Assembly: GCF_029761915.1 (NCBI RefSeq)
Contig: NZ_CP121695.1
Coordinates: 9,366,300-9,430,299, forward strand
Direction of reading: 5' to 3'
Length of the DNA: 64,000 nucleotides
Source: Bradyrhizobium sp. CB1650
GTDB taxonomy: Bacteria; Pseudomonadota; Alphaproteobacteria; Rhizobiales; Xanthobacteraceae
Shown: piece by piece, positions 45,615 through 53,295 of the stretch
How the letters are laid out: each line of letters opens with the position of its first letter
Position numbering within the stretch: the first letter of the stretch is position 1
The notes under the pieces: generated by a model
Seen by the model: only the letters and a program-made list of their open reading frames with translations
The model's database searches: none
What the model was told of the DNA's origin: nothing
Position numbers and translations under genes: made by a program

Positions 45615-46287
45615 TGTCTCCGGACGCGAAATACAGAATGGCCGCCATCACCGACTGGCCGATCACGAAGGGCAGGCCCATGGTCCAGGGCGACAGCGTG
45701 TGGGTCTGGCTCGCCAACACCACCACCGCGAAGCCCGAGACGAAGTACCAGGCGCCGGCCAGCGCAACGGTGCGCGGCAGCGAGCGGACCGAGGCGAAGA
45801 TGCCGAGCGACACCAGGATCTGCCACAGGCCCGGCAGCAGCCAGAGCGTCTCGGCCGCGAACTTCCACATCACCACCGCAAGCAGCACACCGGCGATGCC
45901 GGCGGGAAGGAACTGCTCGGCCGCCTGATGGATCATGGCATCGGCAAGCCCGGAGTGATGGCGGCGCGAGCGCGCGCGCATCTCGATCCAGATCATCAGC
46001 CCGGACAGCGCGGCGGCAATGAACCAGCCGAGGAAGAAAGGAAGCGGCTCGCCGGTGGGATCGCCGAGCAGCCAGAATTGCAGGATCGCGGTGGTCAGCG
46101 CGACGGCGCCGGTTGCGGCCATGGTCGCGGGGCCGTAGCCGCGGAACGCGGTGCCCGCGGCGATCTGGCTGCGGATCGCCACGATATCGGCCAGTGCCTT
46201 GTCGAGATCGCGCGCCAAAACCTCGCTCCGTTCCCGTTCCCTTGTGATCGCTTGCCCGATTACTTTGTACCGCAAAGTATACCGCAT
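45598..46287 (-). CDS. Membrane protein coupled to the winged-helix regulator
   Basis: A 229-residue protein with a charged N-terminus (ARDLDKALADIVAIRSQIAA) and about six helices in pairs (AALSGLMIWIEM, GIAGVLLAVVMWKFAAETLW, LAGAWYFVSGFAVVVLASQT). No catalytic motif. Such membrane proteins commonly accompany this class of regulator and may sense the signal. The start is uncertain: the ATG at 46287 has no ribosome site and codons 3-9 coincide with a palindrome, so a TTG or other start within the next 25 codons is possible. Confidence 0.72.
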   Translation of the reverse strand: MRYTLRYKVIGQAITRERERSEVLARDLDKALADIVAIRSQIAAGTAFRGYGPATMAATGAVALTTAILQFWLLGDPTGEPLPFFLGWFIAAALSGLMIWIEMRARSRRHHSGLADAMIHQAAEQFLPAGIAGVLLAVVMWKFAAETLWLLPGLWQILVSLGIFASVRSLPRTVALAGAWYFVSGFAVVVLASQTHTLSPWTMGLPFVIGQSVMAAILYFASGDNDVED

Positions 46288-46288
46288 C
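46261..46288. promoter_or_regulatory. Candidate operator at the membrane-protein/regulator operon start
   Basis: TACTTTG (46261-46267), five bases, CAAAGTA (46273-46279) is a perfect inverted repeat; a further CGCAAAGTC half-site follows at 46288. The spacing and arms match the site on the cis-prenyltransferase start at 45195-45211. It lies at the 5' end of the operon encoding the winged-helix protein, which suggests autoregulation. Confidence 0.6.
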
Positions 46289-46410
46289 GCAAAGTCATGG
46301 CAAGGCGGAAAGTCATCCGCGGAGCCACGACCCGAACCGACAACTGTCGGTTGCGCGGAATCGCCTCCCGCAGATAAGATGGAGATTCATGGCGTTCCGG
46401 GGGCATTGGG

Positions 46411-47655
46411 ATGTTGAAGTCGACTGTCGTTGCGTGCGTGCTGCAAGCACTCGCGATCGGAACTGCAAACGCGGCGGGGCCGTTCGGCTCGGTGAGTACC
46501 GGCAACTGGATCGGCGGCGCCTTCACCAATGACGAGACGCGCGCCTTCTCGCACTGTGCCGCGACCGCACCCTATGCCAACGGCGTCAGCCTCGTGGTCG
46601 GACAGAACGCGGCCGGCTCCTGGCTTCTGAGCTTCGCCAGTCCCGGCTTTCGCTTCAACAAGGGCGATACCGCGCCGATCGACGTCGTTTTCGATGGCCA
46701 TGAGCAGGCGCGGCTGTTTGCTACCGCCAATGCACCCAACATGGTCACCGCGATTCTGCCGCTCAGCGTCGCACGCACCTTCCAGAAGGCAAGCCTGATG
46801 GTGGTGACGACCAACGGCAGCAAGCCGCTGCAATTCCAGCTAACCTCGACCGCGCCCCTGATCGCTGCGCTCGCCAATTGCGTCACCCGGGTGAAGGCCG
46901 ACGGGATCGACAAGGCCGGCGATTTCACCAAGATTGCTGCCAAGCCCCCGGCCGCGCCGGACAGACAGGCGCCACCGTCGGGCGGGAAATCCGGCAGGGC
47001 CAAGAGCGGCACCGGCTTTGTCGTGAGCGCCAACGGGCACATCGTCACCAACAACCATGTGATCGATGGTTGCGTCGGCGACATCAAGGGCAATCTCACC
47101 GGTGAAGCCGCGATGGTCTTGCGCGTCGTGTCGAACGATGCGAACAACGATCTCGCTCTGTTGCAGGCGCCGTCGACGACTGCGTTCAAGGATTTTGCGC
47201 GGATCCGCGACCGCTCGATCCGCTCCGGGGATTCCGTCGTCGCGATCGGCTTTCCCTTCCACGGGCTATTGACCTCGGACTTCACCGTGACGACCGGAAT
47301 CGTCAGCTCGCTGAGCGGCCTGCGCAACGATTCACGTTTCCTGCAGATCAGCGCGGCGGTTCAGCCGGGCAATAGCGGCGGACCCCTGTTCGATACCGCC
47401 GGACAGATCGTTGGCGTCGTCACGGCAAAGCTGGACGGATTGCGGATCATCGCGACAACCGGCAACATCCCCGAAAACATCAACTTCGCCATCAAGACCG
47501 GCGCGCTACGCGACTTCCTCGACAATTCGGTGGTGCCCTATCAGACCGCGGAGCCCAAGGCCGAGCTCAAGACCACCGACATCGCCGGCAACGCCCGCGC
47601 CTACACCATGCTGATCTCCTGCAACGGCACCGAGCAGGCGGACGCGAAGCGGTAG
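46411..47655 (+). CDS. Trypsin-like (S1C) serine protease, exported
   Basis: A 414-residue protein with a signal peptide (MLKSTVVACVLQALAIGTAN|AA). Residues about 25-160 form a domain of unknown type, followed by a Pro-rich linker and a protease domain with the triad His216 in IVTNNHVIDG, Asp247 in NDLALL and Ser322 in VQPGNSGGPLFD. Unlike DegP it has no C-terminal PDZ domain, and the DegP-type start GSGF appears as GTGF. It probably acts in the periplasm in protein quality control or maturation. Single gene. Confidence 0.88.
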   Translation: MLKSTVVACVLQALAIGTANAAGPFGSVSTGNWIGGAFTNDETRAFSHCAATAPYANGVSLVVGQNAAGSWLLSFASPGFRFNKGDTAPIDVVFDGHEQARLFATANAPNMVTAILPLSVARTFQKASLMVVTTNGSKPLQFQLTSTAPLIAALANCVTRVKADGIDKAGDFTKIAAKPPAAPDRQAPPSGGKSGRAKSGTGFVVSANGHIVTNNHVIDGCVGDIKGNLTGEAAMVLRVVSNDANNDLALLQAPSTTAFKDFARIRDRSIRSGDSVVAIGFPFHGLLTSDFTVTTGIVSSLSGLRNDSRFLQISAAVQPGNSGGPLFDTAGQIVGVVTAKLDGLRIIATTGNIPENINFAIKTGALRDFLDNSVVPYQTAEPKAELKTTDIAGNARAYTMLISCNGTEQADAKR

Positions 47656-47690
47656 AGTGATGGGCGCACCGGCGGCGCATCCCCCTCCGA

Positions 47691-47741
47691 TGTCGTCCCG
47701 GATCGGCGCTCCGCTTCGCTGCGCTTGTCCGGGACGACATT
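47691..47741. repeat. Dispersed palindrome, TGTCGTCCCGG type
   Basis: TGTCGTCCCGGATC is answered by GTCCGGGACGACA across a centre rich in GCTCCGCTTCGC. It lies between the convergent protease and DUF899 genes and resembles the element at 9735-9804. Confidence 0.7.
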
Positions 47742-47759
47742 GGTGAGCAAACCGCGAGT

Positions 47760-48497
47760 TCACCCGTGGCAACACGCGCCCTTCGCCGCCTGCGGCTCGT
47801 ACTGGTCGCGCAGCCGCACCCAGTCCATCGGATAGGGCAGCCCCTCCTCATGACGACCGAGCGGGGTGAGGTCAAGGTACTGATAGGCGGCATTCATCAT
47901 GTCGAGGCCGCGCGCAAAGCAGGAATAGGTGTGAAAGATCTCGCCGGCCTCGTTGCGGTAGAACACGCTGATGCCGGGAAGCTCGGGACCATAGAACGGC
48001 GTGGTGCCGAAATTGTATTTCGGGACACCCTCGTCGATCTGCTCACGCGTGAACGTGACCTCGTAATCGTAGTTGAAGTCGTTGTCGCCGGAGGAGACCC
48101 AGTCGAAGGTCCAGCCCATCCGCCTCTTGAAGGCCTCGAGCTTGGCCACCGGCGCCAGCGAGACCGCGACCATGCTGGTGTCGCGCGCGGCGAGGTGCGG
48201 CACCATCCGCTCGTATCCGTCGGCCCAGAATGAGCAGCTCTTGCAGGCGGCGTCCCAGTCGGGCGCGAACATCACGTGCTGCACCACGAGCTGCGGACGG
48301 CCCTTGAAGAGGTCGCCGAGCGTGACCTTGCCGTTCGGTCCGTCGAAGACGTAGTTCTTGTCGACCTTGACCCAGGGAAGCTGGCGGCGCTCGTCGGCGA
48401 GCCGCTCGCGCGCCCGCGTAAACTCCTTCTCATGCGCCAGATGGGCCTTGCGGGCTGCGATCCATTGCTCGCGCGAGACGATCTGATGTTGTTGCAT
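47760..48497 (-). CDS. DUF899-family thioredoxin-like protein
   Basis: A 245-residue protein of the DUF899 (AhpC/TSA-like) family. LFKGRPQLVVQHVMFAPDWD, CKSCSFWADGYERMVPHL and ISVFYRNEAGEIFHTYSCFA are the family's hallmarks; the CKSC pair sits where thioredoxins have the active site. It may reduce a peroxide or disulfide, but no activity is established for the family. It is the last gene of an ArsR-SRPBCC-DUF899 operon, a setting often seen for this family. Confidence 0.85.
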   Translation of the reverse strand: MQQHQIVSREQWIAARKAHLAHEKEFTRARERLADERRQLPWVKVDKNYVFDGPNGKVTLGDLFKGRPQLVVQHVMFAPDWDAACKSCSFWADGYERMVPHLAARDTSMVAVSLAPVAKLEAFKRRMGWTFDWVSSGDNDFNYDYEVTFTREQIDEGVPKYNFGTTPFYGPELPGISVFYRNEAGEIFHTYSCFARGLDMMNAAYQYLDLTPLGRHEEGLPYPMDWVRLRDQYEPQAAKGACCHG

Positions 48498-48518
48498 GGT
48501 ATCCTCCTTTGACAGGAA

Positions 48519-48986
48519 TCAGGCGACGAAGGCGTCGAGCTTGTCCAGGGACGAGTTCCAGCCGTGCAGATGGTTGTCGCGCGCGGTTTCGTCGAAGAAC
48601 TGGCCGTGATGGAAGATCATCAACGTGCCGGCGCTGTCCGGCTTCAGCGTGATCGTCACCAGCGATTCGCGTTCCGGCGTCGAATGCCAGGCCCAGGTGA
48701 AGACCAGGCGCTCATTCGGCACCACCTCGCGATAGGTCCCGCCGGCCTCGAAATATTCGCCGTCGTCGCGGGTGAAGCTGATCCGGTAGCGGCCGCCGGC
48801 ACGGACATCGAGCTCGGCGTGCAGCGTGGCGGGCTTCATGTTTGGCGGCCCGAACCATCGCACTAGCTGCTCGGCTTGCGTCCAGGCGGCGTAGACCTTT
48901 TCCGGCCGCGCGCGGAGCCGGCGCGTGAGCGTGAGGCTTGGACGTTCTGCGGCGCGGGGATCGGCATTGACGGCGACGTTGACCAT
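48519..48986 (-). CDS. SRPBCC/AHSA1-domain protein
   Basis: A 155-residue START-like (activator of Hsp90 ATPase homology) protein with a hydrophobic ligand cavity. LRARPEKVYAAWTQAEQLVR and WFGPPNM open the fold, GGRYRISFTRDDGEYFEAGG is the middle and HGWNSSLDKLDAFV the end helix. The ATG at 48986 has GGAGGAAG upstream. Its first 124 bases overlap the 3' end of the ArsR gene, so translation is coupled. Confidence 0.88.
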   Translation of the reverse strand: MVNVAVNADPRAAERPSLTLTRRLRARPEKVYAAWTQAEQLVRWFGPPNMKPATLHAELDVRAGGRYRISFTRDDGEYFEAGGTYREVVPNERLVFTWAWHSTPERESLVTITLKPDSAGTLMIFHHGQFFDETARDNHLHGWNSSLDKLDAFVA

Positions 48987-49315
48987 GGGTCTTCCTCCAC
49001 AAAGGCGGCAAGGCGATCGAGATTGTCGGACCAGAACTGCGCATAGCGATTGAGCCAGTTCATCGCCTGCTCCATCGGCTTCGCGGTGAGCCGGCAAGAG
49101 ACCGTGCGACCGCTCTTCTCCCGCACGATCAATCCCGCATCCGACAACACATCGAGATGCTTCATGATCGCCGGCAGCGAGATCGGAAACGGCGCGGCCA
49201 GCTCGCTCACCGACAGGCTGTCCCGTTCGCCGAGGCGTGCCAGCAGCGCGCGCCGCGTCGGATCGGACAATGCCGCAAAGGTGCGGTCCAGCCTCTCGTC
49301 GTTATACTTAACCAT
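48863..49315 (-). CDS. ArsR-family regulator
   Basis: A 150-residue winged-helix repressor. DERLDRTFAALSDPTRRALL, LSVSELAAPFPISLPAIMKH and DAGLIVREKSGRTVSCRL form the DNA-binding domain, and MNWLNRYAQFWSDNLDRLAA the dimer helix. No metal-site Cys pair is present, which fits the ArsR/SRPBCC pairs that answer organic ligands. Normal members end near residue 110; here an extra 35 residues (rich in Ser, Arg, Pro) are read through the start of the SRPBCC gene. Start ATG at 49315. Confidence 0.87.
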   Translation of the reverse strand: MVKYNDERLDRTFAALSDPTRRALLARLGERDSLSVSELAAPFPISLPAIMKHLDVLSDAGLIVREKSGRTVSCRLTAKPMEQAMNWLNRYAQFWSDNLDRLAAFVEEDPWSTSPSMPIPAPQNVQASRSRAGSARGRKRSTPPGRKPSS

Positions 49316-49432
49316 GTGGTTTAGTATAGGCGCGCACGAACGGACGTCAAGCCGGAACTCACGCACGGCGGCTTGCACGACTACGTGATCGGGCGATCAG
49401 GGTGCGGAACGATCAAGCTGAAGAAGCGGGGG

Positions 49433-49717
49433 CTAGTACGGTGCGACCGGCCGCGTGCGGCGACGCGGCTGCGGTTGAGGCAACGGCTGGGGCACCTGGC
49501 CATAGGCCACAAACGGGTTGGGACCGCAATACAACAGCCGGCCGGACACGCTGGCCTGACATTGCTCGTAGGTGCTGTAGGCGCATTCGCCGGGATAGTC
49601 GAACTCCCCGCCCTGCGCACACCAGGGATAGTCGCGCGCCGCAGCGGGGGCGATGTCGAGAAAGCCGGCGAGGACCGCCGCGCCCAGCGTCAGCAGCGCC
49701 AGTTGTGTCTTGCGCAT
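49433..49717 (-). CDS. DUF3551-family small exported protein
   Basis: A 94-residue protein with a signal peptide (MRKTQLALLTLGAAVLAGFL, cleaved after AAA) and a Cys-containing mature part RDYPWCAQGGEFDYPGECAY, then STYEQCQASVSGRLLYCGPN, the DUF3551 pattern frequent in Bradyrhizobium. The tail is Pro/Gln/Arg-rich. Function unknown; the four Cys may form disulfides in the periplasm. Confidence 0.85.
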   Translation of the reverse strand: MRKTQLALLTLGAAVLAGFLDIAPAAARDYPWCAQGGEFDYPGECAYSTYEQCQASVSGRLLYCGPNPFVAYGQVPQPLPQPQPRRRTRPVAPY

Positions 49718-49814
49718 GATCCCAACTCCTCTGTTCGCAGCGCGAGATGCAGCGCCTCAATGGTCAGGTCTCGGCGGACCGTTTTATTCCGGATCGACCG
49801 GACAAGGCACCAGG

Positions 49815-49841
49815 AAAAAAGCCCTGCCATACGGCAGGGCT
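49815..49841 (-). terminator. Rho-independent terminator of the TctC-type gene
   Basis: On the minus strand AGCCCTGCC, a four-base loop and GGCAGGGCT form a nine-pair stem followed by six T, 35 bases after the stop codon of the binding-protein gene. This is a textbook intrinsic terminator. Confidence 0.88.
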
Positions 49842-49875
49842 CCATTCCTGGCCGCCTCCAGCGATCACAACACCG

Positions 49876-50850
49876 CTACTCCACCTTCAGGCCGGCGAAC
49901 TCGACCACCCTCTTCCACTTGTCGGTCTCGGCCTTGATGTCGTCGCCGAACTTTTCCGGCGTCTGGATCAGCGGATCACCGCCGAGCTCGACCAAGCGCT
50001 TCTTCATGTCGGGCTCGGCGAGGATCGTGTTGATCTCGCCGTTGAGCTTGGCGATCAGCTCCTTGGGCGTGTTCTTCGGCGCACCCATGCCGAACAGTGC
50101 GCTCGCCTCATAACCCTTCACGGTCTCCGCGACCGCCTGCACGTCGGGCAGCAGCGGGGAACGCTCCGTCGTGGTTACACCGATTGCGCGAAGCGAGCCG
50201 GAGCGGATGTGCTGGATGATCGAGGGCATGTTGTCGAAGATCACCTGCACCTGGCCGCCGAGCATGTCCGTGATAGCGGGCGCCGCGCCGCGATAGGGCA
50301 CGTGCTGCATCTTGCAGCCGGTCATCGCCATGAACATCTCGCCGGACAGATGCACCGAGGTGCCGTTGCCCGAGGAGGCCATGTTCACCTTGCCGGGATT
50401 GGCCTTCACATATTCGATGAACTCGGCGACGTTCTTCGCCGGCACGTCCTTGTTGACGGTCATCACGTTCGGCACGCGCTGGAACGAGGCGACCGGCGCG
50501 ATGTCGCTCACGAAATTGAACTTGAGATTGGCATAGAGCGAGCTGTTGATGTAGTTGGCCGGATTGACCAGCAGCACGGTGTAACCGTCGGGCTCGGCAT
50601 TGATGACGGATTCGGTGCCGATGTTGTTGCCGGCGCCCGGCTTGTTCTCGATCACGAACTGCTGGCCGAGCTTTTCCGACAGCCGCTGGCCGATCAGCCG
50701 CGCCAGGATGTCGGTGGCTCCGCCCGGCGGATAACCGACCACCCATTTCACCGGCCGTGCCGGATAATCGGCGGCAAGCGCCCTCGACAGCGGGGTGGCT
50801 GCAAGCGGACTGGCTGCGAGCAGGCCCAGCGCGGTACGGCGTGTGATCAT
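49876..50850 (-). CDS. Tripartite tricarboxylate transporter substrate-binding protein (TctC/Bug-like)
   Basis: A 324-residue periplasmic receptor of the Bug family. It begins MITRRTALGLLAASPLAATP, a twin-arginine-like or Sec signal, cleaved near ALAADYPARPVKWVVGYPPG. Family motifs are GGATDILARLIGQRLSEKLG, VENKPGAG in the form IENKPGAGNNIG, and HVPYRGAAPAITDMLGGQVQ. Ligands are usually carboxylates. No TctA or TctB gene is adjacent, which is common for Bug proteins. A strong terminator follows. Confidence 0.9.
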   Translation of the reverse strand: MITRRTALGLLAASPLAATPLSRALAADYPARPVKWVVGYPPGGATDILARLIGQRLSEKLGQQFVIENKPGAGNNIGTESVINAEPDGYTVLLVNPANYINSSLYANLKFNFVSDIAPVASFQRVPNVMTVNKDVPAKNVAEFIEYVKANPGKVNMASSGNGTSVHLSGEMFMAMTGCKMQHVPYRGAAPAITDMLGGQVQVIFDNMPSIIQHIRSGSLRAIGVTTTERSPLLPDVQAVAETVKGYEASALFGMGAPKNTPKELIAKLNGEINTILAEPDMKKRLVELGGDPLIQTPEKFGDDIKAETDKWKRVVEFAGLKVE

Positions 50851-50989
50851 CTCAAGGTCTCTCCCGACTTGTTGTTCTTGAAAGCGTCATCATCTTGAAA
50901 GCAGCTCGGGCGGCGTTGTAACAAAGCTTGCCGCATGCGAAAAGTGCGCGCGGCGCGCCGCGACGAAAGAATAAGGCAGAGGATAGGAC

Positions 50990-51400
50990 ATGCCGGTCAA
51001 GGTCGAGGCCCTCGATCACCTCGTGATCAATGTCGCGGATGTTGCACGCACCGCCGAGTGGTATCGCAAGATCCTCGGCATGGAAGTCAAGGTCTTCGAC
51101 CCCGGCGGCGGCAAAGCGCCGCGGACTTCTCTTCAATTCGGTAACCAGAAGATCAACGTCCGGCCGCGCGATGCCGACAAGGTGGAATGGTTCACCGCGG
51201 ACCAGGCGACGCCGGGCAGCGAGGATTTGTGCTTTCTCACCTCCGTCACACCCGACGAGGTGGTGGCGCACTTAAAGGCCAACGGTGTCGCAATCGAGGA
51301 AGGCCCGGTTCCCAAGCAGGGCGCCCGCGGCACGCTGCGCTCGGTCTATTGCCGCGATCCGGACGGTAGCCTGATCGAGATTTCGTCGTACGAAAAATAA
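50990..51400 (+). CDS. VOC-family (glyoxalase-fold) protein
   Basis: A 136-residue vicinal-oxygen-chelate protein. VEALDHLVINVADVARTAEW carries the first metal His, SEDLCFLTS the middle and GPVPKQGARGTLRSVYCRDP with DGSLIEISS the last ligand Glu. The family includes dioxygenases, glyoxalases and resistance proteins; this member is close to virulence-protein-like (CatE-type) single-domain forms. Start at 50990 follows a purine-rich stretch AGAGGATAGG. Confidence 0.87.
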   Translation: MPVKVEALDHLVINVADVARTAEWYRKILGMEVKVFDPGGGKAPRTSLQFGNQKINVRPRDADKVEWFTADQATPGSEDLCFLTSVTPDEVVAHLKANGVAIEEGPVPKQGARGTLRSVYCRDPDGSLIEISSYEK

Positions 51401-51432
51401 CGCGCTAGAGTCCCGCCACCGCCCCCAGGGGC

Positions 51433-51520
51433 CGTCATTGCGAGCGAAGCGAGGCAATCCAGACTGCCTTCGCGGCGAGATTCTGGATTGCTTCGGCGCA
51501 AGGGCTCCTCGCAATGACGA
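51433..51520. repeat. Dispersed palindrome, GTCATTGCGAGCG family
   Basis: GTCATTGCGAGCGAAGCGAG on the left and the inverse form GGGCTCCTCGCAATGACG on the right enclose a centre with GGCAATCCAGACTG and its inverse. It is the second copy of the element at 5584-5671. It lies between the VOC and acyl-CoA ligase genes. Confidence 0.85.
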
Positions 51521-51615
51521 CGGTGAGCGCTCGCGAATTGATCGACGCTCGATCCAGTGGCAGAAAGACTTCCGACAACAAAAGCAGCCGCAAGACAGGC
51601 CGCACGGGAGGACAC

Positions 51616-53199
51616 ATGCCGAAGTCGCAAGCCGCAGCCGGGGTAGTGGGTCCATTTGCGGGCCTCGACGTGCCCTGGCTGCTCGGGATGCGCGCCGAGG
51701 TGCGCCGCGACCATCCGTTCCTGATCTGGGCGCCGTTCGATGCGCCGGCGCGGCACTGGAGCTATGGCGAATTTCACGAGCGGGTCGGCGCTCTCGCGGC
51801 CGGGCTTGCCCGGCGCGGCGTGAAGCCGGGCGAATATGTGCTGATCCATCTGGACAATTGCATCGAGGCGATGCTCGCCTGGTTTGCCTGCGTCGAGCTC
51901 GGCGCGATCGCGGTGACGACCAACACCCGTTCGGCCCCGGCCGAGATGGAATATTTCGCCGATCATTGCGGCGCGGTCGCCGCGATCACGCAGCCGGCCT
52001 ACGCAGAGATCGTCGCAAGACACTGCCGCAGCCTGCGCTGGACGGCGGTGACCTCGCATGATGCCGGCGCGGCGCCCGCGCACGCCATCGCTCGCAGCGA
52101 CAGCTTCGAGGCGCTGTTTGCCGACAGTGCCGACCGTCCCAAGCGCGCCACCGATCCGCTGGCGCCGTGCAGCGTGCAATACACCTCGGGCACGACGTCG
52201 CGCCCGAAGGCGGTGCTCTGGACCCACGCCAACGCGCTGTGGGGCGCCAAGATCAACGCCGCGCATGAAGACCTGCACGAAGGCGACGTGCACCAGACCT
52301 ACCTGCCGCTGTTTCACACCAATGCGCTGGCCTATTCGATGCTGGCAACACTCTGGGTCGGCGGCTCCTGCGTGATCCAGCCGCGCTTCTCGGCGAGCCG
52401 GTTCTGGCGCGTCGCGCGCGAGCACGGCTCGACCTGGACCTCGACGATCCCGTTCTGCATGAAGGCGCTGCTCGAGCACGAAATCCCGCGGAATCACAAA
52501 TTCCGCCTGTGGGGCACCGCGGTCAACGAGCCGCCGGCCTTCGCTGCCTTCGGCGTCAAGATCATCGGCTGGTGGGGCATGACCGAAACCATCACCCACG
52601 GCATCATCGGCGAGGTCGATCAGCCCAACATCCCGATGTCGATCGGCCGCGCCGCGGGCGAGTACCAGATCCGCATCACCGACGACGACGACGGCCGGCC
52701 GACCGAGGTCGGCGCCACCGGCAACCTCTCGATCAAGGGCATTCCCGGCCTGTCGCTGTTCGCCGAATATCTGCACAACGAGAAAGCGACGCGCGAGAGC
52801 TTTGACGAGCACGGCTTCTTCGTCACCGGCGATCGCGTCGTGCGGCTGGAGAACGGCTACATCCGCTTCGGCGACCGCGCCAAGGACATGCTGAAGGTCG
52901 GGGCCGAGAACGTCGCGGCCTCCGAGATCGAGCAAGTGATCGCGGTCGTCCCCGGCGTGCGCGAGGCGGCGGTGGTGGCCAAGAGCCATCCGATGCTGGA
53001 CGAGGTGCCGGTCGCCTTCGTCATCCCGCAAGGCGGCGTCACCGGTGCGCCGCCTGATCTGCAGGACAGGATCATGGCCGCCTGCCGCGCGGGACTTGCC
53101 GACTTCAAGCTGCCGCGCGAGATCCGCCTCGTCGACGACATGCCGCGCTCGACGCTGGAGAAGGTGGCGAAGGCGGAGCTGCGGAAATTGGTGGGGTGA
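51616..53199 (+). CDS. AMP-dependent acyl-CoA synthetase/ligase
   Basis: A 527-residue adenylate-forming ligase that activates a carboxylic acid to its CoA ester. The P-loop is VQYTSGTTSRPKAVLWTH, the A5-type motif is GWWGMTETITHG, the hinge FFVTGDRVVRLENGYIRFGD, and the C-terminal Lys is in PRSTLEKVAKAELRK. The frame is open upstream to 51514; MPKSQAAAG at 51616 is preferred for GGGAGG upstream. Substrate unknown; the cyclohexanecarboxylate or aryl/medium-chain groups are possible. Confidence 0.88.
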   Translation: MPKSQAAAGVVGPFAGLDVPWLLGMRAEVRRDHPFLIWAPFDAPARHWSYGEFHERVGALAAGLARRGVKPGEYVLIHLDNCIEAMLAWFACVELGAIAVTTNTRSAPAEMEYFADHCGAVAAITQPAYAEIVARHCRSLRWTAVTSHDAGAAPAHAIARSDSFEALFADSADRPKRATDPLAPCSVQYTSGTTSRPKAVLWTHANALWGAKINAAHEDLHEGDVHQTYLPLFHTNALAYSMLATLWVGGSCVIQPRFSASRFWRVAREHGSTWTSTIPFCMKALLEHEIPRNHKFRLWGTAVNEPPAFAAFGVKIIGWWGMTETITHGIIGEVDQPNIPMSIGRAAGEYQIRITDDDDGRPTEVGATGNLSIKGIPGLSLFAEYLHNEKATRESFDEHGFFVTGDRVVRLENGYIRFGDRAKDMLKVGAENVAASEIEQVIAVVPGVREAAVVAKSHPMLDEVPVAFVIPQGGVTGAPPDLQDRIMAACRAGLADFKLPREIRLVDDMPRSTLEKVAKAELRKLVG

Positions 53200-53204
53200 A
53201 TGGA

Positions 53205-53284
53205 GTCATTCCGGGGCAACGCGCAGCGTTGATCCCGGAATCTCGAGATTCCGGGTTCGATGCTTCGCATCGCCCCGGAATGAC
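53205..53284. repeat. Dispersed palindrome, TCATTCCGGGG type
   Basis: GTCATTCCGGGGCAACGCGC at the left is matched by GCATCGCCCCGGAATGAC at the right, and CCCGGAATCTCGAGATTCCGGG makes a perfect inner hairpin. It lies between the convergent acyl-CoA ligase and HD-GYP genes; a related copy is at 59911-60015. Confidence 0.8.
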
Positions 53285-53295
53285 AGATCAAGTGT

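Noticed and set aside
51433..51520. CRISPR array
   Set aside because: The repeats in the window are palindromic, far apart and without regular spacers; no cas gene is present.
51346..53031. 561-residue open frame antisense to the acyl-CoA ligase
   Set aside because: The sense strand has all adenylation motifs; the antisense product has none.
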